NCBI RefSeq assembly: GCF_903652925.1
Contig: NZ_CAHLAR010000010.1
Span: 62,001-126,000, forward strand
DNA: 64,000 nucleotides
Origin: Achromobacter anxifer
GTDB taxonomy: Bacteria > Pseudomonadota > Gammaproteobacteria > Burkholderiales > Burkholderiaceae_B
Direction: 5' to 3'
The position numbers were made by a program, and so were the translations under genes. The notes beneath the pieces are model-generated. The model was not told the DNA's origin. It was given only the letters and a program-made list of their open reading frames with translations, and did no database searches. Of the stretch, positions 18,766-26,798 are shown one piece after another. How positions within the stretch are numbered: the stretch's first letter is position 1; every line of letters begins with the position of its first letter.

Positions 18766-20754
18766 ATGGCGAAATGGGGTTTGCGCAGAAAATCGTTGAT
18801 GGCGCTGCTGCTGGCGTGCCTGGTCGCCCTGGCGCCGGCGGCCCTGATCGGCTGGCAGGTGCTGGACGGGGTGCGGGAGCACTTCGGGCGGGCTTTCTCC
18901 GACAATTTCACGCAACTGAACCGCCAGCGCATCCTGGCGCCGGTGTCCCGCGAACTGGCCTTGTCCCAGCGGCTGGCCGATAGCGAAGTCACGCGCCGCT
19001 GGCTGCGCCACGAAAGCGATCCGGCCGCCCGCGAGCTGTTCTTCCGCGAAGCCGACGGCTACCGCCGCGATCTGCTGGGACGAGCCTACTTCATCGCCAG
19101 CGCCGCCACCGGCAACTATTACTTCAACGACGACCAGCCCCTGTCCGAAGCGCCGCGCTACACGCTGAGCAAGAGCGCGGCCGACGACGCCTGGTTCTAC
19201 CTGACGCTGGCGTCGCCGGCCAAGTACAACATCAACGTCAACCCGGACCTGAAGCTCCAGACCACCAAGGTCTGGATCAACGTCCAGGTGCGCGATGGCG
19301 ACCGCGTCATCGGCCTGACCGGCGCCGGCCTGGACGTGGGCGGTTTCCTGCGCGACTTCGTCAACAGCGGCCAGCCGGGAGTCACCCCCATCATCGTCGA
19401 CGAGGAAGGGGCCATCCAGGCGCACATGGACGCCTCGCTCATCGCCTACAACTCGGGCGCGGCGGGCGCGGGCGCCAGCCGCAGCCTGGTGTTCAACCTG
19501 CTGGACGGCGGCGTGGGGCGCGACGAGCTGGCCGCCGCCATGAAGGCGGCGCGGGCCGACCCGCAGTCGGTGCAATCCGCCTGGGTCAAGATGGACGGCA
19601 TCCGCCAGCTGGTTTCCGTGGCTTACATGCCGGAACTGCACTGGCACGTGCTGACCGTGGTGGACCTGGGCGCGGCCCGGGTGCTGGACACGGACTGGCT
19701 CTGGCCGGCCGCCATCGGCCTGGTGGTGCTGTTCGCGGCCATGCTGCTGTGCTTCGGATACGCGATCGAGCGCCTGATGCTGCGCCCCTTGCGCCGCCTG
19801 CAGCAGTCGGCGCGGGCGATTGCCGACGGCAGCTACGACGTGCGCCTGCCGCCCGGCGGCCAAGACGAGATCGGCGACCTCAGCCGCGCCTTCGGCGTCA
19901 TGGCCGACAAGGTGCGCCAGCACACTGCCGAACTGGAGACCAAGGTGCGCGAGCGCACCTCCGAACTCGAAGACGCCAACCGCGCCATGGCCGCGGCGCA
20001 CAAGAAGATCGACGATTCCATCGACTACGCCAGCCTGATCCAGCGCGCCATCCTGCCGGACCGCCAGCTGACCCAGTCGCTAGGCGCGCATCATTTCGTG
20101 CTGTGGAAGCCGCGCGACGTGGTGGGCGGCGACTTTTACGTGTTCCGTTCCGACGGCGCGAATTGCCTGCTGGGCATCATGGACTGCGCAGGCCATGGCG
20201 TGCCGGGCGCGCTGATGACCATGCTGGCCCGCGCCGCCATCGACCTGGCGATTTCCGAGGCCGGGCCGGCCGATCCCGCCGCCATCCTGACCCGCACCGA
20301 CGGCGCCATCCGCGCCATGCTTGCGGATGCGCAATTGCCGCGCGCGCTGGCCACGAATACCGATGCGGCCCTGGTTTATATTGACCGCCAGGCCGGCCGG
20401 CTGCGCTATGCGGGCGCCAAGATCAGCCTGTACGCGAGCAACGGTGATGCCCTGCGCGAGGTGCCGGGCGGCAAGCGGGCGCTGGGGGACAAGCGCACCG
20501 AGACCTACGAAAACATCGAGCTGGCGATGGAGCCGGGCTGGACCTATTACCTGGTCACGGACGGGTTCCTGGACCAGGCGGGAGGCGAGCACGGCTTCGG
20601 CTTCGGCAATACGCGGTTCGCGGACATGCTCAAGACGCACGCGCGCCGGCCGTTAACCGAACAGGCCGCAGCTTTTACCCAGGCGTTGGCCGAGTACCAA
20701 GGCGGACAGCCGCAGCGTGATGACATCACCCTGCTGTCGTTCCGTTTCGAATAA
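18766..20754 (+). CDS. siaA: SiaA-like membrane sensor with PP2C (SpoIIE-type) phosphatase domain
   Basis: A 662-residue protein. TM1 is about residues 11-31, a dCache-like periplasmic sensor spans about 35-305, and TM2 is about 308-332. HAMP follows (LRPLRRLQQSARAIADG), then a coiled coil (HTAELETKVRERTSELEDAN), and a PPM phosphatase domain from about 420 with the metal-binding GGDFYVF and DCAGHGVPGAL motifs and a C-terminal QRDDITLL. In Pseudomonas aeruginosa SiaA dephosphorylates SiaC and so turns on the diguanylate cyclase SiaD. Gene order siaA-siaB-siaC-siaD is identical here, which makes the assignment firm. Confidence 0.93.
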   Translation: MAKWGLRRKSLMALLLACLVALAPAALIGWQVLDGVREHFGRAFSDNFTQLNRQRILAPVSRELALSQRLADSEVTRRWLRHESDPAARELFFREADGYRRDLLGRAYFIASAATGNYYFNDDQPLSEAPRYTLSKSAADDAWFYLTLASPAKYNINVNPDLKLQTTKVWINVQVRDGDRVIGLTGAGLDVGGFLRDFVNSGQPGVTPIIVDEEGAIQAHMDASLIAYNSGAAGAGASRSLVFNLLDGGVGRDELAAAMKAARADPQSVQSAWVKMDGIRQLVSVAYMPELHWHVLTVVDLGAARVLDTDWLWPAAIGLVVLFAAMLLCFGYAIERLMLRPLRRLQQSARAIADGSYDVRLPPGGQDEIGDLSRAFGVMADKVRQHTAELETKVRERTSELEDANRAMAAAHKKIDDSIDYASLIQRAILPDRQLTQSLGAHHFVLWKPRDVVGGDFYVFRSDGANCLLGIMDCAGHGVPGALMTMLARAAIDLAISEAGPADPAAILTRTDGAIRAMLADAQLPRALATNTDAALVYIDRQAGRLRYAGAKISLYASNGDALREVPGGKRALGDKRTETYENIELAMEPGWTYYLVTDGFLDQAGGEHGFGFGNTRFADMLKTHARRPLTEQAAAFTQALAEYQGGQPQRDDITLLSFRFE

Positions 20755-20777
20755 ACGTTATCAGGGCGGTTACCCCC

Positions 20778-21317
20778 ATGAATGCCTCCGATCTCTACGC
20801 GTTGGGCGAACGGTTCAACCAGAATCGCACCCTGTTGTGCTTCAACGGACCGATATCCCGCAGCCTGATCGAGGAAATCGGCAACGCGCTCAAGAACTAC
20901 CTGAACGCCGAGCACGTGCGGCCGGCCGAGGCCATGGACGTGTTCTCGGTCTATATCGAGATGATCCAGAACATCCGCCAGTACGCCGCCCTGCACGACG
21001 ACGTGGACGCCTCGGCCACCGTGGTGATCGGCCGCCGCGACGAAAGCCGCTACGTGGTGTCCGCGGGCAATCTGGTCAAGTCCGAGGACGGCGAGTCGCT
21101 GGTGGCTCGCATCAAGGAACTGGCGACGCTGGACAAGGCGGCGTTGAAGGCCGAGTACAAGGCGCAGCTGCACAAGCCGCGCGCCCAGGGCGTCGCCTCG
21201 GGTGCGGGCCTGGGGCTGATCGACATCGCCCGCCGGGCCGGCGCCCCGCTGGAAGCCAGCCTGACGCCCGCCGCGGCGCCGGGACAGGCGTTCTTCAGCC
21301 TGAGCGTCGTGGTCTGA
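20778..21317 (+). CDS. siaB: SiaB-like kinase (DUF6272 family)
   Basis: A 179-residue cytoplasmic protein. In P. aeruginosa SiaB phosphorylates SiaC and opposes SiaA. The C-terminal GVASGAGLGLIDIARRAG looks like a GHKL-type nucleotide-binding glycine loop, and IEMIQNIRQYAA near residue 59 resembles the N-box helix with its Asn. It starts 23 nt after siaA. The kinase function is taken from the characterised homologue. Confidence 0.9.
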   Translation: MNASDLYALGERFNQNRTLLCFNGPISRSLIEEIGNALKNYLNAEHVRPAEAMDVFSVYIEMIQNIRQYAALHDDVDASATVVIGRRDESRYVVSAGNLVKSEDGESLVARIKELATLDKAALKAEYKAQLHKPRAQGVASGAGLGLIDIARRAGAPLEASLTPAAAPGQAFFSLSVVV

Positions 21318-21354
21318 AGGCGCGCCTGTCCAAGAAATATATCTGGAGCAATTG

Positions 21355-21732
21355 ATGAACGATTTGAATATTCCCGGGACCCAGTCCACGCCCGCCATCA
21401 CCGCCGACTCCGCCGCCGGCGTGCTGGCGATGCGCGGCGACTCCTATCCCGAGAATTCCTTCGAACTTTTCGGCCCGGTCATCGAATGGGTCGAGGCCTA
21501 CCTGCTGGGCGGCGCCGCGCCCCTCAAGCTGGAACTGGAACTGCTGTACCTGAACACCAGCAGCATCAAGTCCGTCATGGACATCTTCGATGTGCTGGAG
21601 GCGGCTCACGGCAAGGGGCGCGAAGTCAGCGTCACCTGGTTCTACGACATGCGCAATGAGCGTGTCGGCGAACTGGCCGAGGAGTTCAAGGAAGACTGCA
21701 CCTTTCCGTTCTCCGTCGTCGGCCGCCAATGA
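21355..21732 (+). CDS. siaC: SiaC-like threonine-phosphorylated regulator (DUF1987)
   Basis: A 125-residue protein. In P. aeruginosa unphosphorylated SiaC binds and activates the diguanylate cyclase SiaD, and phosphorylation of Thr68 blocks this. Here LLYLNTSSIKSVMDIF places a threonine at exactly residue 68 when counting from ATG 21355. The adjacent TTG at 21352 is the alternative start. RBS CTGGAGC lies 5-11 nt upstream. The stop overlaps the siaD ATG by 4 nt. Confidence 0.93.
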   Translation: MNDLNIPGTQSTPAITADSAAGVLAMRGDSYPENSFELFGPVIEWVEAYLLGGAAPLKLELELLYLNTSSIKSVMDIFDVLEAAHGKGREVSVTWFYDMRNERVGELAEEFKEDCTFPFSVVGRQ

Positions 21733-22526
21733 AACCCGACGCCGCCCAGCTGGACAAGCGCATCGCCGAATTGCTGGCGGACCCGGCCTATCAAGGCCAT
21801 CCGTTGCACGAAGCGCTGGAAGCGCTCTGGCGGCATACGGCCGAGCAGATGGCGCGCATCGAGCGCGTGACCCAACTGTCGGACGCCTACCAGAGCATGG
21901 CGCACGAGCGCGAGCTGGGCCTGTGCGACCGGTTCGACCGGCAGCTGCGGCGTCTGACGCGCATCGCGCGCATCTCTGACCACTATCAGAGCATGATGCG
22001 GGACCTGAATTCGGCGCTGCTGGAAACCTCCAACCGCGATCCCCTGACGGGCCTGCTGAATCGGCGCGCCCTGATGGAAATGGTCAAGCAGGAGGTCCTG
22101 CGCGTTTCCCGCGGCGGCTTGCCTTTTGTCGTGGCGATGCTGGACGTGGATCACTTCAAGTCGGTCAACGACCGCTACGGCCATGAAACGGGCGACCGCG
22201 CGCTGGTCGAGCTGGCCGGCGCGCTGGGCCAGAATCTGCGCGAATACGATCTGTGCGGCCGCTGGGGCGGCGAGGAATTCCTGGTGCTGTTGCCCAGCAC
22301 GCAACCCGAGGACGCCCAGCGTGTCATGGACAGGCTGGTCGGCGCGGTGCGCGCCTTGGCGATCGCGGTGGGTGACAACGTATTGAGATTGACGGTCAGC
22401 GTAGGCATGGCATACCACCAGTTGGGAGAGACCTTCTCTGAAACGCTCAGCCGCGCGGACCAGGCCTTGTACCTGGCCAAGCAGGACGGACGCGACCGCG
22501 TCGAACTCGGGTTTCCGAAGCGCTGA
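21729..22526 (+). CDS. siaD: SiaD-like diguanylate cyclase
   Basis: A 265-residue protein with an N-terminal helical SiaC-binding stalk (about residues 1-95) and a GGDEF domain. The active site GGEEF is at residues 180-184, and an inhibitory-site RxxD (REYD) ends five residues before it, so product inhibition by c-di-GMP is expected. DVDHFKSVNDRYGHETGD is the metal/GTP-binding region. It makes c-di-GMP from GTP, which in P. aeruginosa promotes surfactant-induced aggregation. ATG 21729 overlaps the siaC stop. Confidence 0.93.
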   Translation: MKPDAAQLDKRIAELLADPAYQGHPLHEALEALWRHTAEQMARIERVTQLSDAYQSMAHERELGLCDRFDRQLRRLTRIARISDHYQSMMRDLNSALLETSNRDPLTGLLNRRALMEMVKQEVLRVSRGGLPFVVAMLDVDHFKSVNDRYGHETGDRALVELAGALGQNLREYDLCGRWGGEEFLVLLPSTQPEDAQRVMDRLVGAVRALAIAVGDNVLRLTVSVGMAYHQLGETFSETLSRADQALYLAKQDGRDRVELGFPKR

Positions 22527-25142
22527 ATGAAACCGGATCAGCTGTTATCCGGCATGGAGCCCCATATGCTTGATTCTTATCCAGGCGTTACCGGCGAGCG
22601 CCCACAAGGCGCCGCATGGCATTCGGGCACCTACCTGGCTGCCATGGATCGGGCGCTGCTGCTGTTCGATTTCGACCCGGCAGGCTCCCTGTTGAATGCC
22701 AACGCCAACTTCCTGGCCCTGATGGGCTATGCCCGCGAAGAGGCTCTGGACCTGCGCCACGACATGCTGTGCGACAGCATGGACGAAGGCAAGGGCATCG
22801 TCGGCGGCGAACAGGTATGGGCCAGGCTGCTGGGCGGGAAGCACTTCACCGGCACCTGCCGCTACCGCAAGCGCGACGGCGGCTTCGTCTGGATCGAAGC
22901 CACCTACATGCCGATCGCCGATGAAAGCGGCGAGGTCGTCCGCATTTCCATCATTTCGCGCAAGTCCATCGCGGATGCCGACCGCCAGGAGGAAATCCGC
23001 CTGCTGCTGCTGGGCATCAACGAAACCGGCAACGCCGTGGCGGTGTCGGGCCGCGACGGCCGCATCGTCTTCGTCAACGACGGCTTCCAGCGCATGCTGG
23101 GCTTTTCCCGCGCCGACGCGGTCAACCAGGAGCTGGGCGAACTGCTGGCCGGGGGCAGGGCGGACGGCGGCACGCACGAAGAACTGGGCCGCCGCATCGC
23201 CTGCCGCGAGGGCTATCACAAGGACGTGCTGGTCTATGACCGCGCGGGCCGGCCGCTGTGGGTGTCGGTGATGGCGAACTCCGTGTTCGACGAGCGCGGC
23301 GCGCTGGTCAACATCGTCGACGTGCTGACGGACATCACGCCCACCAAGGTGCACGAAGTCCTGCAGCGCCGCGTGTTGCAGGCCATGGTCAACGAGGCCT
23401 CGGTGGTCGAGGTCATGAACATGGTGTGCCGCGAGGTCGAGCGCCTGGCGCCCGAGGTGGCCGCCAGCGTCTTGCGCGTTGATGACGCGGGTCTGTTGCG
23501 GCCCTTGGCCGCGCCCAGCCTGCCGCAGGCCTATGGCGAAGCCCTGGACGGCGTGGCCATCGGACCGCAGGTTGGCGCTTGCGGCACCTCGGCCTTCCTG
23601 GGCCGGCCCGTGATCGTGCCGGACATCTCCACCGATCCGCTATGGGACGATTACCGCCATCTGCCGCTGCCCGAGGACATAAAGGCCTGCTGGTCGTCAC
23701 CGATCAAATCCAGCGACGGCCGGGTGATAGGCACTTTCGCCTTCTATTTCCGCGAGCGGCGCCTGCCCGATGATTTCCACCACCGGCTGGTGGACGTGTG
23801 CGTGTACCTGTGCGCCCTGGCGCTGGAACGCGAAGAGGCGCGGGCCCGCATCCGCCAGCTGGCGTTCTACGACGAGCTGACCGGGCTACCCAACCGCAAC
23901 CTGCTGCTGGCCCAGGCCGAGCAGGCCATCGCGCGCGCGGAACCCGAGCGCAAGCGCGTGGCGGTGCTGTTCCTGGACCTGGACCGCTTCAAGCAGGTCA
24001 ACGATACGCTGGGCCATCCCATCGGCGACGCCTTGCTGCGCGACGTGGCGCAGCGTCTGCGCCGCCTGGCGCGCGCGAGCGACATCGTGGGCCGGCTGTC
24101 GGGCGACGAGTTCGTGATGCTGATGCCGGACTTCGAGCACGGCCGCCTGACCGCGGCGGCCGAGCACGTGCTGGTGGCCTTGGCTCAGCCTTTCTCGGTG
24201 GGCGGCATCACCCTGAACCCTTCGGTCAGCATCGGCATCAGCGTGTTCCCGGAAAACGGGCGCGACATGGACACGCTGCTGCGCCATGCCGACATGGCGA
24301 TGTACCAGGCCAAGACGGCGGGACGCAACCGCATTTCCTTCTTCAGCGCCGAAATGAACCGGCAGGCGCAGGAGCGGCTGGCGCTGGAAGCGGCCTTGCG
24401 CGACGCGCTGGAGGACAAGGCGCTGCGGCTGCACTACCAGCCTCAGGTGGGCCTGGAAGACGGCCATCTGTACGGGGTGGAGGCGTTGGCGCGCTGGCGT
24501 CATCCGGCCCTAGGCGATATTTCGCCGGCGCGCTTCGTGCCGCTGGCCGAGGAGTGCGGGTTGATCGGCGACCTGGGCGACTGGGCCGTGCGCGAAGCCT
24601 GCTCGCAGCTGGCGGTCTGGCGCGCCAAGGGACTGCAGGTGCCGTCGGTGTCGGTGAACCTGTCGGCTACCAACTTCCACAATCTGAACCTGCCGCGGAT
24701 GATCGAGACGACGTTGGCCGAATTTGGGCTGGCGGCGGCGGATCTGATGCTGGAGATCACCGAGGGCGTGGTGCTGGACGCGACCGCGGGCACCTTGCGG
24801 ACCATTGCGGAGCTGCACCGGCTGGGCGTGCGGTTGTCGATGGACGACTTCGGGACGGGTTATTCCAGCCTGGGGCACTTGCGGCGTCTTATCGTGGACG
24901 AGCTGAAGCTGGATCGCAGTTTTGTGCAGGGACTGGAGAGCGATGATGCGGCGCGGGCGTTGACTAGCGCTGTGATTCGTATCGGTGAGAGCCTGAGTCT
25001 GCCTGTGGTGGCTGAGGGGGTTGAGAACGAGGAGCAGCGGCGCTTCTTGATCGAGCAGGGGTGTGCGGCGGGGCAGGGGTTTTTGTTTTCTCCGCCGTTG
25101 CCTGCTGGGGATTTGGAGGAGTGGCTGCGGGGTAGGCCGTAG
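22527..25142 (+). CDS. PAS-PAS-GAF-GGDEF-EAL protein, probable c-di-GMP phosphodiesterase
   Basis: An 871-residue cytoplasmic protein with no predicted membrane segment. Two PAS domains (about 20-135 and 155-270), a GAF domain (about 280-430), a GGDEF domain (about 445-605) and an EAL domain (about 615-865) follow in order. The GGDEF motif is SGDEF (525-529), with RASD as the I-site. The EAL motif is intact (652-654), as are NLSA, EITE, MDDFGTGYSS, LKLD and AEGVE, so c-di-GMP hydrolysis is likely and cyclase activity doubtful. Its ATG follows the siaD stop directly with no spacer, and both proteins begin MKPD. It is therefore the fifth gene of the sia operon. Confidence 0.92.
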   Translation: MKPDQLLSGMEPHMLDSYPGVTGERPQGAAWHSGTYLAAMDRALLLFDFDPAGSLLNANANFLALMGYAREEALDLRHDMLCDSMDEGKGIVGGEQVWARLLGGKHFTGTCRYRKRDGGFVWIEATYMPIADESGEVVRISIISRKSIADADRQEEIRLLLLGINETGNAVAVSGRDGRIVFVNDGFQRMLGFSRADAVNQELGELLAGGRADGGTHEELGRRIACREGYHKDVLVYDRAGRPLWVSVMANSVFDERGALVNIVDVLTDITPTKVHEVLQRRVLQAMVNEASVVEVMNMVCREVERLAPEVAASVLRVDDAGLLRPLAAPSLPQAYGEALDGVAIGPQVGACGTSAFLGRPVIVPDISTDPLWDDYRHLPLPEDIKACWSSPIKSSDGRVIGTFAFYFRERRLPDDFHHRLVDVCVYLCALALEREEARARIRQLAFYDELTGLPNRNLLLAQAEQAIARAEPERKRVAVLFLDLDRFKQVNDTLGHPIGDALLRDVAQRLRRLARASDIVGRLSGDEFVMLMPDFEHGRLTAAAEHVLVALAQPFSVGGITLNPSVSIGISVFPENGRDMDTLLRHADMAMYQAKTAGRNRISFFSAEMNRQAQERLALEAALRDALEDKALRLHYQPQVGLEDGHLYGVEALARWRHPALGDISPARFVPLAEECGLIGDLGDWAVREACSQLAVWRAKGLQVPSVSVNLSATNFHNLNLPRMIETTLAEFGLAAADLMLEITEGVVLDATAGTLRTIAELHRLGVRLSMDDFGTGYSSLGHLRRLIVDELKLDRSFVQGLESDDAARALTSAVIRIGESLSLPVVAEGVENEEQRRFLIEQGCAAGQGFLFSPPLPAGDLEEWLRGRP

Positions 25143-25177
25143 GCTTCTTGGCTGCTCTGTTTGGTGGTTCTTAGCGC

Positions 25178-25341
25178 GCCCGGTGTAGTGGGGCCCTGGG
25201 AGATGCGGGTCAACGATTGCGGTCCGGAGCCTTCGCTCCGGACTTCCCCATCGTCATCCTCGTCCTCGCCTGCGGCGACTCCTTCGGATTCCCTCGGGCT
25301 TATCGACTCCCCGCCTCTCCCAGGGCCCCACCACACCGGGC
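25178..25341 (+). repeat. Variable-stem structured element, copy A
   Basis: A 164-nt unit. The outer arms 25178-25209 and 25310-25341 pair at 30 of 32 positions. The core carries the invariant hairpin GTCCGGAGC-CTTC-GCTCCGGAC at 25222-25243 and a small hairpin TCGCC-TGC-GGCGA at 25266-25278. Core sequences CAACGATTGCGG, TTCCCC and CTCGGGCTTATCGA are shared with the other copies. It begins 35 nt after the stop of the GGDEF-EAL gene, in sense with it. Subtype 1 (with copy D). Unrecognised family; structured RNA or DNA hairpin element. Confidence 0.85.
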
Positions 25342-25435
25342 TCCATTGTTTGAAACTTGGAGTCAGCTGGGGCGGTCGGTGTGCTTGGCGTTCTCGCCAA
25401 CAGTTGGTGGATGATCGGAAGGTCTTGCGGGGCCC

Positions 25436-25470
25436 GCCCCAGGTCGGCCGCGCGGGCGGCCTTTTGGGGC
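25436..25470 (+). terminator. GGCCGC hairpin followed by TTTT (element family hairpin 2)
   Basis: GGCCGC-GCGG-GCGGCC at 25446-25461 is followed by TTTT, inside an outer GCCCCA/TGGGGC pairing (25436-25441 with 25465-25470). It looks like a Rho-independent terminator for the sia operon. The same hairpin occurs at 56148-56182, and relatives occur at 42824, 43280 and 56528. The remaining 63 nt up to the AraC stop hold nothing recognisable. Confidence 0.55.
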
Positions 25471-25533
25471 TTACGCTGTGTCTGGCGTCATGTGATGACG
25501 CTGCGCGCTGTCCCGCAAATCTCGCCTTCCGCC

Positions 25534-26520
25534 TTACTCCATTCCCCGCCGCGTCTCGCGCGGCAATTCGCCGAAGCGTTCCCGGTAGTACTCCGAGAAT
25601 CGTCCCAAATGTCCGAATCCCACGCCTAGCGCCACTTCCGTGACGCTGGCGGTTGCTTGCGTCCGCAGCCGGCTCCTGGCTTCGTCCAGGCGTAGCGCGC
25701 GCAGCGCGTTCATTGGCGTGGTGTTGCGGTGTTCCTGGAACAGGCGCGTCAGCGCGCTGGCGCTGGCGCCGGCGTGGCGGGCGATGTCGGCCAGGGTCAG
25801 GGGGGCGGCGAGGTGGTCGCGCATGTAGGCTTCGGCGGCGTTCAGGCGGCGCGGGACGGCGGGGGCGATGCCGGCGTGCGTTTGCCAGCTGTTGGGCTGG
25901 TTGTAGAGCAGGTGCAGCACCAGGGTGTCTTCCAGGTGTTCCAGCCAGGCCGCCGGGGGGCGCGGGGCGCCGTCGTCCAGGGTGGGCAGCAGGTGGATCA
26001 GGCTTTCGACCATGCTGCGCCAGACGGCGCCGACGGGGTTGTCCAGGCGCAGGGCGGGGCTGAAGTCCAGCGGGCGGGTGGCGGCGGCGCCGAAGGCGCG
26101 CTGGCCTATGGCTTCGAGTTTGCCGCGGGGGATCTTGAGCAGCAGTTGTTCGCAGCCGGCTTCCCAGTGCAGCCGCAGGGGGCGGTTGGGGGCGATGACG
26201 GCGGCGCAATCGGGGTCGGCGTCGACGCGGTCGTTGCCGCATTCGATGCAGGCGCGGCCGCTGAGGGGTACCTGCACCAGCATGAAGTCCTGCAGGCGGT
26301 CGGGTTCGATGTGGACTTCGGCGCCGTAGCGCAAGGTACAGACCGTGAGCGAGCCGAAGCGGCCCCGGTTCAGTTCGGCGTCGACGCGGCCGCCTTTCCA
26401 GGTGAGGCGGTGCTCTTTCAGGGCTTCGGACACGCGGGTGCGCGTTTCGTCCTGCTGGGTGGAGCTGAAGACGCGCCGCTTGAACAGGGGCGCAAGCGTG
26501 AGTCGGGACCAGCCTTGCAT
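25534..26520 (-). CDS. AraC-family transcriptional regulator
   Basis: A 328-residue activator. The N-terminal half (about 1-210) is the ligand-sensing AraC_binding_2-type domain found in regulators of aromatic-acid degradation. The C-terminal 100 residues hold the two HTH motifs (LTLADIARHAGASASALTRL, then VTEVALGVGFGHLGRFSEYY). It is transcribed away from the catabolic operon starting at 26799 and is the obvious candidate to activate it. Possible binding sites are at 26580-26626. Confidence 0.93.
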   Translation of the reverse strand: MQGWSRLTLAPLFKRRVFSSTQQDETRTRVSEALKEHRLTWKGGRVDAELNRGRFGSLTVCTLRYGAEVHIEPDRLQDFMLVQVPLSGRACIECGNDRVDADPDCAAVIAPNRPLRLHWEAGCEQLLLKIPRGKLEAIGQRAFGAAATRPLDFSPALRLDNPVGAVWRSMVESLIHLLPTLDDGAPRPPAAWLEHLEDTLVLHLLYNQPNSWQTHAGIAPAVPRRLNAAEAYMRDHLAAPLTLADIARHAGASASALTRLFQEHRNTTPMNALRALRLDEARSRLRTQATASVTEVALGVGFGHLGRFSEYYRERFGELPRETRRGME

Positions 26521-26579
26521 GGATGCCTCCGGGACGGGAACCCTCCCGTGTCACTGCCGAGGGTAATTTAAACGTCAAG

Positions 26580-26626
26580 CACTTGGAATTAAGTGAATCC
26601 CGGATAAGGCTGACGGAATCCGGATA
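26580..26626. promoter_or_regulatory. Candidate AraC-type binding sites in the divergent gap
   Basis: GAATCCCGGATA at 26595-26606 and GAATCCGGATA at 26616-26626 form a direct repeat spaced 21 nt, i.e. two turns of DNA, as AraC-family activators prefer. Next to it CACTTGGAATTAAGTG (26580-26595) has CACTT/AAGTG dyad symmetry. The sites lie in the 278-nt gap between the divergent AraC and SBP genes. Confidence 0.45.
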
Positions 26627-26798
26627 GAGCGCCTGCCCGGGGCGGCCTAATCTCGCTTGCAGGCCCTTCGCGCGTGTTGGAGGGCGCCGCCGCGGCGCGT
26701 AAGCTGGCGGCGTTGTTCGGCAGCATGCGTAAACCGACGGCAGACGGGTTCTGTCAGCTTTCCGCCGGCGCGGCCGGGCGGGGATAACGGGGTGGCTC

